Origin: Nitrosococcus watsonii C-113
Lineage (GTDB): Bacteria; Pseudomonadota; Gammaproteobacteria; Nitrosococcales; Nitrosococcaceae
Length of the DNA stretch: 64,000 bases
Assembly: GCF_000143085.1 (NCBI RefSeq)
Contig: NC_014315.1
Coordinates: 3,068,001 to 3,132,000, forward strand
Reading direction: 5' to 3'
Under the pieces are notes generated by a model. The model searched no databases. It was not told where the DNA came from and saw nothing but the letters and a program-made list of their open reading frames with translations. Made by a program: the position numbers and the translations under genes. Below are positions 36,848 through 45,629 of this stretch, piece after piece; within the stretch, counting starts at the first letter, position 1; every line of letters begins with the position of its first letter.

Positions 36848-37239
36848 ATAGAAGAAAAGCAATGACTCCCACTATAATAAGCGCGCATCCCTTATTGTAG
36901 ACGATGCAGAAAGGGTATGAGTACCTCCTTTGGCGATGAAGCTTAGAGAGAGGCTTAAAGAAAATAACGGGTGGAGTCATCGCTTAGCGTTGAGAACGTA
37001 GGCGGCGGTTTGATAAATGCGCTGGATAGCATACGGTCTGTCCCCTCTAGTAGCTACGAGTTCGCATAAACCCAATGCTTTATAGCTTATCGAACTCCAA
37101 TATCTCTCGATATGAGCGGAGCATAGAGTCAGCGCCAGCGGTAGGAGACGTATTGGAAATGTTTTTAAGCCAACCTCTACTTATGCCCTGCTGTACGCCG
37201 CATTAAAAGGAGCAGATTAATCCCCCGATGCCACCGTAC
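36848..37239. other. Intergenic region between cueR and a convergent debranching-type gene
   Basis: About 390 bases with no supported gene, RNA or clear terminator. Both neighbours end here (convergent), so a terminator would be expected, but no strong hairpin with a T-run was found. Confidence 0.5.
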
Positions 37240-39369
37240 TTATCCGTTAGCTTCTACTTGCAATTCACCCTCTATATGAGTTACTTCCCATCGCGTTTGC
37301 TCGCCTTCGCGCCAAAAGCGCAATGCCACCTTTGCATCCCTAACAGTTAGATTTGTAAGTTCAAGGTCAGGCAGCCAATCTGGCAAAGTAGGATACACTT
37401 TCAGACGCTGCCTTACAGCATCGGGTTCAAGGCCTAGAATGGCGTTAATAAATAAAAAAATCGCTCCCGAAGACCATCCCTGGGGAATGTTGGCATCTAT
37501 ATAAGGCACAGGAAAATTATTTGGACGACGCTCAATTCCCCCAAAAACCTCCGGCAGCCTACCGCCATCGAAGTACTTAGCAGCGGTAAAGATACCTTCT
37601 GCAATCTGATTAGCCTCTTGAAAGTATCCATACTTCTTCAGTCCATATGCAATCAATGAGTTATCAAACGGCCAAACACTGCCACGTTGATAGCTAATCG
37701 GGTTATAGCCTCTGTTCTTAGACGAGAGAGTACGTATGCCCCAGCCGCACCACATATCTGCTTGGAATAGCCGTTGCGCAATTTTATGTGCTCGTTCCTC
37801 AGGCACAATACCAGTCCATAGCAGTTGACCAGGATTCGAGGTAATAGTGCGAATTTGCTGCTTATGGCTATCTAACCCTAAGCAGTAAAATTCTTCTGAC
37901 TCCATCCAAAAACGCTCATTAAACCGTTGATAAAGATCATTGGCTTTCTGGCGCAGTTGCGTTGCTCGCGCCTTTTCACCCCAACGCTCATAAAGCTCAG
38001 CCGCCTCTTTCCATGCCTTATAGACTTCGCCCTGGACTTCACACAATGCAATCGGAGGGTCAACTAGTTCACCATTTGGATAAATAATCGCCTTGCCCGA
38101 ATCTTTCCATCCTTGATTGCGCGCTCCGCTTTGGGAACGGCTCAGATATTCCACAAATCCATCGCCATCAAAATCACCATAATTGTCAATCCAATCCAGC
38201 GCCTTCTTGAGTGAAGGCTGACACTCATCGAGCATACCGGCGTCAGCGTTCCAACTATAGGCTGCGGCAAGGGTGATAATCCAGAGGATGGTGGCATCCA
38301 CCGTTCCATAGTAAGGCGTGTATGGGAGCACATGTAGTTGCGCCAACTCACCGCACCGGAGTTCATGGGGCATTTTCCCAGGCTGAGCATCCCGCCAATC
38401 ATCTACTTTATTTGCCTGTAGCTGAGCCAGTCGCACAACAGTGGCACTGGCAAATTGGTGATAAACAGACAGGCTCTGTAAACTGACAATTAAAGAGTCG
38501 CGTCCGAATACAGTCATAAACCAAGGAATACCTCCTGCCGGCATCCATAATTGGTTACCTTTGTCCTCTACTTTAATCTGCAATGCCCCTATATCCATAA
38601 GAGCTTGTTGATAGCAAGCTACAACATCCGCGTTAGAGGATTGTATTCGCATTGCTTTTTCAATAAAAGCGTTCCGTTCCTTGCCAGCTTCAGTTGTATG
38701 GTCGAGAGAGTAAACTTCTGGCGGTTTGAATTCTTTACCATCCACTAAGGCAGTATAGTTAAGACCGAGATGCCAACTCTCTCCTGGCTCAAGGGCAATA
38801 TCGAACACGAGGCGACCATTAGCATTATGAGGCGGCGAACTAGCATTATTCGTTGTAATGATTAGTCCCCGGTGGAACGATTCGCCGCTATGATATTGTA
38901 CGGTGAGTTTGCCATCCTGCCATGTTGTTTCAATGTGGCCACGGATCAACAATTGTTTCGACTTGACTTGAAAGATATCAGCAAAATCGGAGCGAATAGA
39001 CAGTACCATTTGAAACATGACCTGTTCTTCATGCCAGTTCGTAATATCAATGTCCTCGTGCATGCAATTGACTAAATCGCGCTGTTGACTAACTACTAAG
39101 CAGTTCTTAGGTAATATCCCCTTTAAAGTTTCTAATTCAGAATTAGTATATACGTAGAGTGCGCTATGATGAGTAATGTTACTAGATGCTAGTAGGAGGA
39201 GTCGGTGACGATTAAGTGTAAGCTCATAGTGAGAAATCAAGCGGGTATCTTGTACAAATAGACCTTCCGCCTGATTTTCATCAATTGCGCCATCGGCAGA
39301 AGTAACAAGGAAGGTAGATCCATCGTTAAGAATGATTCTACCAGGCTTGACCGTAATCTTTGCTAGCAT
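37240..39369 (-). CDS. Amylo-alpha-1,6-glucosidase (glycogen debranching family) protein
   Basis: A 709-residue protein with an N-terminal GDE_N-type beta domain (ILNDGSTFLVTSADGAI, VQDTRLISHYELTLN) and a C-terminal (alpha/alpha)6 catalytic domain of GH63/GH133 type (PWFMTVFGRDSLIVSLQSL, YGTVDATILWIITLAAAY, DGDGFVEY, SYQRGSVWPFDNSLIAYG). It probably hydrolyses alpha-glucan or oligosaccharide linkages; the exact substrate is unsure. The frame can be extended to 39453, but the ATG at 39369 has GAGGTGGG just upstream and gives the usual family N-terminus (MLAKITVKPGRIILNDG). Confidence 0.85.
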   Translation of the reverse strand: MLAKITVKPGRIILNDGSTFLVTSADGAIDENQAEGLFVQDTRLISHYELTLNRHRLLLLASSNITHHSALYVYTNSELETLKGILPKNCLVVSQQRDLVNCMHEDIDITNWHEEQVMFQMVLSIRSDFADIFQVKSKQLLIRGHIETTWQDGKLTVQYHSGESFHRGLIITTNNASSPPHNANGRLVFDIALEPGESWHLGLNYTALVDGKEFKPPEVYSLDHTTEAGKERNAFIEKAMRIQSSNADVVACYQQALMDIGALQIKVEDKGNQLWMPAGGIPWFMTVFGRDSLIVSLQSLSVYHQFASATVVRLAQLQANKVDDWRDAQPGKMPHELRCGELAQLHVLPYTPYYGTVDATILWIITLAAAYSWNADAGMLDECQPSLKKALDWIDNYGDFDGDGFVEYLSRSQSGARNQGWKDSGKAIIYPNGELVDPPIALCEVQGEVYKAWKEAAELYERWGEKARATQLRQKANDLYQRFNERFWMESEEFYCLGLDSHKQQIRTITSNPGQLLWTGIVPEERAHKIAQRLFQADMWCGWGIRTLSSKNRGYNPISYQRGSVWPFDNSLIAYGLKKYGYFQEANQIAEGIFTAAKYFDGGRLPEVFGGIERRPNNFPVPYIDANIPQGWSSGAIFLFINAILGLEPDAVRQRLKVYPTLPDWLPDLELTNLTVRDAKVALRFWREGEQTRWEVTHIEGELQVEANG

Positions 39370-39678
39370 AACCCACCTCGCTTTCTGCACGTTAAGGGCC
39401 CTTAGAGTATCGGGAGGCAACACTAGCGGGCCGAACCTTAGCTCTGCCGGCACGTTAGCAGGCAGCGCGAATATTCAAAAACCAATAACAAAGTATAGGA
39501 GATATAAACCTCTTTTTGTTAATCTAGCATGGGCTAAAAAGGAGGATTGAAGTATCGGAGACGGGATGGTGAGTTATGGAAGAAATAAGCGGATAAGATG
39601 GCGCTCGTAAAGACTCAAAGAGCCACATACTTTTTACGACTCTGGTACTGTAGCTCAAGAGGAGGGGAGGTTGAAAAA
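39370..39678. other. Intergenic region upstream of the debranching-type gene
   Basis: No gene is supported in these 309 bases apart from the promoter that the minus-strand gene must have. Nothing else distinctive was seen. Confidence 0.4.
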
Positions 39679-39783
39679 ATGAGCCGGATTAAACCAGTAG
39701 TGATCAAGTTCCGTAGGTATTTTAAAGATTTAATATGTAAGAAACGCGACGTATATTCGCTAATTATGGCTGCTTATAATTAA
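39679..39783 (+). CDS. Possible 34-residue basic peptide
   Basis: A strong ribosome site, GGAGGGGAGG at 39661-39670, lies eight bases before an ATG that opens 34 codons: MSRIKPVVIKFRRYFKDLI and a short rest. The peptide is basic and has no known family signature. A perfect terminator hairpin lies 60 bases downstream on the same strand, so a short transcript unit is possible. Evidence is only the ribosome site and the terminator. Confidence 0.35.
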   Translation: MSRIKPVVIKFRRYFKDLICKKRDVYSLIMAAYN

Positions 39784-39842
39784 TTCATAGCTCTGGCTAC
39801 TTCCCACGCCCTATCCACTCGGGTAATGGATGTAGCGAAAGG

Positions 39843-39882
39843 AATAAAGGCCCCCGCTTGCATAGCGGGGGCCTTTATTTTT
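39843..39882. terminator. Rho-independent terminator between groEL and a possible small gene
   Basis: A perfect 15-bp stem (core GGCCCCCGC and complement) with a seven-base loop TTGCATA is followed by a T-run on the plus strand. It lies about 30 bases past the groEL stop, so it probably ends the groESL transcript from the other side too, the outer stem giving TTTATT. Confidence 0.92.
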
Positions 39883-39911
39883 AAACGGTCAATAGGTAAG
39901 GATGGGGCTCT

Positions 39912-41579
<1,668 letters not shown>

Positions 41580-41640
41580 TCAATCCTCTGTTGCTAATTT
41601 CGTGATTACTTCAAGCTTTCGTTGCGTTGCCAGCCCGGTC

Positions 41641-41931
41641 TTAACCTTCGAGCACCGCCATGATATCGTCTTCACGCATCACCAGCAGTTCTTCGCTCTC
41701 GACCTTCACATCAGTGCCAGAATATTTGCCAAAAAGCACCTTATCCCCTACTTTCACGTCAAGGGCGCGCACTTCTCCACTTTCAAGAATTTTGCCATTG
41801 CCAACGGCAACGACTTCACCACGAATCGGCTTCTCAGCCGCTGTATCTGGAATCACAATACCGCCAGAGGAAGTTTTCTCTTCCTCCATACGACGGACGA
41901 TAACGCGATCATGAAGTGGACGAATCTTCAT
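41641..41931 (-). CDS. groES: Co-chaperonin GroES
   Basis: GroES caps the GroEL cavity. The 96-residue protein begins [14 protein letters not shown] and contains the mobile loop [15 protein letters not shown] and the [15 protein letters not shown] core. AGGAGAAG precedes the ATG. Confidence 0.98.
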   Translation of the reverse strand: MKIRPLHDRVIVRRMEEEKTSSGGIVIPDTAAEKPIRGEVVAVGNGKILESGEVRALDVKVGDKVLFGKYSGTDVKVESEELLVMREDDIMAVLEG

Positions 41932-42031
41932 TAACTTCTCCTCGTTACTTTATAAAGTTAAATTAAGGAAATACACGAACGCTTGTTATGGGGACGAGCA
42001 CTCCAAGTTTCAAGAGCATTATTAAAAAATA

Positions 42032-42058
42032 TTAGCACTCTCATATAACGAGTGCTAA
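42032..42058. promoter_or_regulatory. CIRCE operator (HrcA site)
   Basis: TTAGCACTC-N9-GAGTGCTAA, a perfect match to the CIRCE consensus, lies about 100 bases upstream of groES. HrcA binds it to repress groESL until heat stress (family knowledge). An hrcA gene is not in this window. Confidence 0.97.
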
Positions 42059-42085
42059 TGATAGCAATATCACAACACGAGTCAA
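42058..42085 (-). promoter_or_regulatory. Vegetative promoter of groESL
   Basis: On the minus strand TTGACT (42085-42080) and TATCAT (42063-42058) are 16 bases apart. The -10 box touches the CIRCE dyad, so HrcA would cover the start site. A sigma-32 promoter was not recognised. Confidence 0.65.
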
Positions 42086-42186
42086 CAGAAAAAACGCGAA
42101 AGAACTCGCCTAGCAGGAGGCGCAAGGCACTGACGAACAGGGATTAAAGTTCGCAGAGAGGAGGTTAGCGGAGGAAAGTCAAGTTC

Positions 42187-42651
42187 TTATTCGTCTTCCC
42201 GTTTAGCTTGGCCGTCAATAATACGAGGACGCTGGCGATGGTCAGAATCTTCCGGCCCCTGGCCCTGGCGGTATAGGGTGACTTCAACGCCATCGCGTTG
42301 CAGGGCGCGCCTTGCAACCCATAACAGAAAGGCCCGGCGGACAGGAGGAATAAGCCCCAAGAATCCTAAGGTATCAGTAAAAAAACCAGGGGTCAGTAAA
42401 AACATGCCGCAGACCAGCAACAATGCTCCTTCCAGCATCTCTAGCGCCGGCACTTGGCCACGGGCTATACTGGCCTGAACTCGGCTTACGGTAGAAAATC
42501 CTTGCTGGCGCAATAAAGCCGCCCCCACCACCGCCGTGACTATGCATAAGAACACGGTCCAGCCAGCACCCACGGCACTGCCAACACGGATCAGCAGGTA
42601 GATCTCAATTAGAGGAAAGGTAAGGAGAAAAACAAAAAGTAAGCGAAACAT
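42187..42651 (-). CDS. fxsA: FxsA-family membrane protein
   Basis: A 154-residue inner-membrane protein of the FxsA family, whose E. coli member affects exclusion of phage T7 by the F plasmid when overproduced. It has about four membrane segments (LLFVFLLTFPLIEIYLLIRVG at the start) and the LLVCGMFLLTPGFFTDTLGFL motif near residue 85. It lies directly upstream of groESL, a frequent arrangement. Confidence 0.92.
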   Translation of the reverse strand: MFRLLFVFLLTFPLIEIYLLIRVGSAVGAGWTVFLCIVTAVVGAALLRQQGFSTVSRVQASIARGQVPALEMLEGALLLVCGMFLLTPGFFTDTLGFLGLIPPVRRAFLLWVARRALQRDGVEVTLYRQGQGPEDSDHRQRPRIIDGQAKREDE

Positions 42652-42713
42652 TTAGTAACCGATATTATCAGTAGTTGATTTCAAGTATACGCGACCTAGC
42701 TTGCGATGTCGCC

Positions 42714-42742
42714 TTGACTTATGGCTGCTAAATCGTTTTAAT
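42714..42742 (+). promoter_or_regulatory. Promoter of tRNA-Phe
   Basis: TTGACT (42714-42719) and TTTAAT (42737-42742) are 17 bases apart and lie 36 bases before the mature tRNA 5' end. The match to sigma-70 boxes is good. Confidence 0.7.
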
Positions 42743-42777
42743 GGCGACCAAACAATTTAAGTATAGCCGGTTTTCAA

Positions 42778-42853
42778 GGCCAGGTAGCTCAGTCGGTAGA
42801 GCAGGGGACTGAAAATCCCCGTGTCGGCAGTTCGATTCTGTCCCTGGCCACCA
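42778..42853 (+). tRNA. tRNA-Phe (GAA), CCA encoded
   Basis: A full cloverleaf: acceptor GGCCAGG/CCTGGCC, D-arm with AGCTC...GAGC, anticodon stem GGGGA/TCCCC with loop CTGAAAA (anticodon GAA), T-arm with TTCGATTC, discriminator A and encoded CCA at 42851-42853. The mature length is 76. A recombinase remnant starts about 100 bases downstream, so the 3' end may serve as an integration site. Confidence 0.98.
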
Positions 42854-42960
42854 AATAAAACAATAGCTTAATTAAACATAGTATCCCTAAAATTAATTTT
42901 TTGTCTGTATAATCCTGCTGTAATTAAGTCCAAAAATTGAGCTTAGGGCACCCCTTTTAG

Positions 42961-43100
42961 TCACTTTTCTAGTTTATCCATCGCACTCTGGATGTGCTCG
43001 CTATTGGCATGAGCATAGCGCTCTACCATCGACAGCGTTTTGCGACCGCTAATCCGTTTGATAGCCATCAGATCGACACCCGCTTGCGCTAAACATCCTT
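42961..43100 (-). pseudogene. 3' remnant of a tyrosine recombinase (phage-type integrase)
   Basis: Reading the minus strand gives about 45 codons, CLAQAGVDLMAIKRISGRKT then LSMVERYAHA, up to a TGA at 42963-42961. This is the conserved C-terminal end of XerC/phage integrases: the GRKTLSMVERYAH segment holds the catalytic tyrosine and the usual GH is GR here. Upstream the frame hits a TAA near 43100, so the rest is lost. It sits just after tRNA-Phe, the usual place for such genes. Confidence 0.8.
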
Positions 43101-43231
43101 AGGCAAGGTTTAAGTTTATCAGGAGCAAGAATATTCATGATTGCAAATCGCCGATAGGGCGAACCGTATTTTCTTAATAAGTAAATCTAAATCAGCATAA
43201 ATTTAGTTTGACGAAGAGTCATCATGGGTGC

Positions 43232-43507
43232 TCAAGGAAAAACCTTATAAATATCTTTCCGATGCGCAATACGCTGGCAAAGGATCGTGTGAGCTTGCTT
43301 ATTCACTGTAATCCCGATCCGATAAGGACCCACGCGAATTTTGTACTTATTTGGATAGCCCATCATTTTTTCAAGGTATCCCCATTCGAAAGGGTGGGTG
43401 GACTTCAGTGCTTGAAAAACAATTCTCTCTACCCGTTGTTGAACAGGGTTTGGTAAGGAGGCGAGTTCTTTTAAGAAACGCTTGGTGTATTCAACCCTCC
43501 ACATCAT
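43232..43507 (-). CDS. RelE/ParE-superfamily toxin
   Basis: A 91-residue toxin-type protein: MWRVEYTKRFLKELASLPNP, then WGYLEKMMGYPNKYKIRVGPYRIGITVN and a C-terminal RIAHRKDIYKVF. The basic R-V-G-x-YRI and H-R-K-D-I-Y segments are the RelE signature (mRNA cleavage on the ribosome). The start overlaps the end of the antitoxin gene by 17 bases. RelE and ParE cannot be told apart with certainty; the C-terminal tail favours RelE. Confidence 0.88.
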   Translation of the reverse strand: MMWRVEYTKRFLKELASLPNPVQQRVERIVFQALKSTHPFEWGYLEKMMGYPNKYKIRVGPYRIGITVNKQAHTILCQRIAHRKDIYKVFP

Positions 43508-43703
43508 TGGCCTTTAATAATTCATAATATTCCCTAGCCGCATCCCCCGAGAGTCGTTCATCGTGTTCCGTTTCATCCATTAGCTTCGCTAATCCAAAAT
43601 TCTCCATGATTTGCTCGATCCGCTGAAACTCATCAAAGGGAATTTGAACGGCCACCGGTTGCTGATTTTCATCTACCAAGATTTTTTTGTGGATTTCGAG
43701 CAT
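43491..43703 (-). CDS. Antitoxin of the RelE/ParE-type pair
   Basis: A 70-residue protein with an N-terminal beta strand and helix (ILVDENQQPVAVQIPFDEFQRIEQIMENFG) and an acidic C-terminus (DETEHDERLSGDAAREYYELLK), a layout like Phd/RelB-type antitoxins. It is first in the pair and overlaps the toxin start. GGAGA lies before the ATG. The pair is complete. Confidence 0.83.
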   Translation of the reverse strand: MLEIHKKILVDENQQPVAVQIPFDEFQRIEQIMENFGLAKLMDETEHDERLSGDAAREYYELLKANDVEG

Positions 43704-44039
43704 ATTGAGATCTCCGTTAAAGGTGATTAATGAACAATATAGCTTATATCCGTAGCCTATGATCGTCGCTTATGCCATCAGGATGGTGATAATTTCTCCT
43801 GGATGCCGGAAGACACTATACAGATCTGTGTCGTTGCTCATGGCATCACCCTACTATGCGGGCGACAACTTGACAGTGCCGGCGCATGGGCGCCAGTAAG
43901 ATTAAGCCGCTACCAATAAAGGGCGTGTAGCTAGGGATAGGGGCACTTAAACTGTTAGATTAAATCTCTTCAATATGGTATTTTCCAAACAAGCGTTTTT
44001 TAGCTTAAATTGACTACTGCTACCAGCAAAGGATTTCGT
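43704..44039. other. Intergenic stretch between toxin-antitoxin pair and DUF1523-like gene
   Basis: About 330 bases with no supported gene. The promoter of the antitoxin should lie at its left end and that of the DUF1523-like gene at its right end. No further structure was recognised. Confidence 0.4.
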
Positions 44040-44432
44040 GTGAACGCATTCAAAAAAACCGCCGCTGCTATTGTCAGCATACTGATATTAGGCGCGCTCG
44101 TGGCACTCATCAGCTATCAATGGCCCAGGACGGCAACCTTTAAAATTGTAGATACCGAAGTCAAGCGCATCGATGGCGGGGATCAGTACCGTATCACAGC
44201 CATTCGCCAAGAAGATGACAAACGGATGGTGTTCCGCAACGAAGACGCCTGGTATCGGTTTAAATTTGATAGCGCCGACATCCAGGGCGATGCCGCCCTT
44301 GCGGAAAAGAATGATTTTATGGTGGAAATGACCTATTATGGCTGGCGTAGCAATCTCCTGTCATGGTTCTGGAATGTGAGCGATCTTGATGTTCTGCGAG
44401 AAAAAGCGCCAACCCCAGTGCCCCAAAAATAG
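44040..44432 (+). CDS. DUF1523-like membrane-anchored protein
   Basis: A 130-residue protein with one N-terminal membrane segment (KTAAAIVSILILGALVALISY) and a periplasmic or cytoplasmic beta-rich domain with WPRTATFKIVDTEVKRID, NEDAWYRFKFDS and YYGWRSNLLSWFWNV. The pattern matches the uncharacterised DUF1523 family. The frame opens at TTG 44010, but the GTG at 44040 has AAAGGA six bases before it and fits better. A hairpin without T-run follows the stop. Confidence 0.75.
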   Translation: MNAFKKTAAAIVSILILGALVALISYQWPRTATFKIVDTEVKRIDGGDQYRITAIRQEDDKRMVFRNEDAWYRFKFDSADIQGDAALAEKNDFMVEMTYYGWRSNLLSWFWNVSDLDVLREKAPTPVPQK

Positions 44433-44433
44433 G

Positions 44434-44454
44434 AGGAGAGATCCGCGCTCTCCT
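44434..44454 (+). terminator. Hairpin after the DUF1523-like gene
   Basis: AGGAGAG-ATCCGCG-CTCTCCT, a perfect seven-base stem starting next to the stop codon. There is no T-run, so termination is doubtful. Confidence 0.35.
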
Positions 44455-44490
44455 CTAAGCCGTGGAACCATTAATTAGCCTCCTTACCTA

Positions 44491-45138
44491 TCATTTTCTG
44501 GCCTCCCAAAATGTCAGTAGGCTGAACCACCGCCCTACCGCCTGCACCTGACGAAAACCCGCCGCGCGCAGGTAATTCGGAATTTCCCCGCGAATATGGG
44601 CAACGAGGGCAGGCATGAATAATTGGGGCCATACTCCCAGCCACCATAGGGGGTGACCCGGTCGGTCAAAATCCACCGCCAGCAGCCGTCCACCGGGCTT
44701 GAGCACGCGATGGATTTCCCCTAATCCCTGCCGTTTCAATTCCGCCGGCAAATGGTGCAGCATTAAGCTGGACAGCACCCCATCAAAATGCCCGCTCTCA
44801 AAAGGAAGGCGCTCCACAACGCCCAGCTTGAACTCCGCTTGACTGTGGGCGCGGGCCGCCTTTTTCCTGGCCAAGGCAATCATGGGAATAGAAGGATCAA
44901 TGCCTATCGCCCTCCCCGAGGAGCTGATCTTCTCCGCCGCCCATTGCGTCAACACGCCGGTCCCGCACCCTACATCCAGAATTTGCTCGCCGGGGCTTAA
45001 GTGGGCATGGCGTAAAGTCTCCCGCCGGAATTTCTTCCTCAAACCAACTAAAGCACACTCCAAATCATAAATGGGCGCCTGCCACTTGAGCACGGCTCCC
45101 TGGGTTTTAGGGGCCACTTCCCGGCTTGAATCCCCCAT
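44491..45138 (-). CDS. Class I SAM-dependent methyltransferase
   Basis: A 215-residue Rossmann-fold methyltransferase of the Methyltransf_11/UbiE-like kind. Motif I is ILDVGCGTGVLTQWA (about 65), motif II GIDPS, and ...RVLKPGGRLLAVDFDRPG (about 150) marks the post-motif. The C-terminus PNYLRAAGFRQVQAVGRWFSLLTFW resembles quinone or lipid methyltransferases. The ATG at 45138 has GGAGAGG nine bases before it; an earlier ATG at 45156 is less well placed. The substrate is unknown. Confidence 0.85.
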   Translation of the reverse strand: MGDSSREVAPKTQGAVLKWQAPIYDLECALVGLRKKFRRETLRHAHLSPGEQILDVGCGTGVLTQWAAEKISSSGRAIGIDPSIPMIALARKKAARAHSQAEFKLGVVERLPFESGHFDGVLSSLMLHHLPAELKRQGLGEIHRVLKPGGRLLAVDFDRPGHPLWWLGVWPQLFMPALVAHIRGEIPNYLRAAGFRQVQAVGRWFSLLTFWEARK

Positions 45139-45179
45139 AGCATTATCCCTCTCCATGCTGCAAACGCTGTACCTATTTC

Positions 45180-45629
45180 CTATTCCACGTATCCCATCAT
45201 CCCTGCGACGTTCGTCGCCTTGATGTATTGGGCCGACTCTTCCGCATCTCTGAAAATTTCCTCAAAATGGCGTTCTCCGCACTTGATTTTCGCCCCTTCA
45301 AGGTGGCGCAAATCGTCCCACCATATGCTACCTTTTGTTTCGACGACGAAGTAGAGCTTTTCCTCACCACCATCTTCCACAACAACAGCCCAATCGGGGT
45401 TATAGGAACCGAGCGGCGTTGGCACCTTAAACCATGGGGGCAGCTTGGCGTAGACCTTCACCTGTTCGTTCTTTTCCAAGTCCTCAGCGAATGACTTCTC
45501 TACGCTACCCGAATCATAGACGACATGGGTATAAACAGACTTTTGCACTTCCAGTGTATTCTTCAGATAGCCTTTCAGCTCTTCCTGCTCAAAAAGCGCC
45601 TGGGCATAGAAGTGATCGCCTCGGCGCAA
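45180..45629 (-). CDS. Type III restriction endonuclease Res, detached C-terminal nuclease part
   Basis: This frame (149 codons from a TTG) encodes the C-terminal end of a type III Res subunit: GDHFYAQALFEQEELKGYLKN, VYTHVVYDSGSVEKSFAEDL, and the PD-(D/E)xK nuclease core SYNPDWAVVV...YFVVETKG (ExK). It overlaps the end of the main res frame by 55 bases in another frame. In intact Res proteins the two parts are joined by a segment of roughly 20 residues around VDGIKY that is absent here. It is therefore likely a fragment after an out-of-frame deletion, unless expressed on its own. Confidence 0.85.
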   Translation of the reverse strand: MRRGDHFYAQALFEQEELKGYLKNTLEVQKSVYTHVVYDSGSVEKSFAEDLEKNEQVKVYAKLPPWFKVPTPLGSYNPDWAVVVEDGGEEKLYFVVETKGSIWWDDLRHLEGAKIKCGERHFEEIFRDAEESAQYIKATNVAGMMGYVE

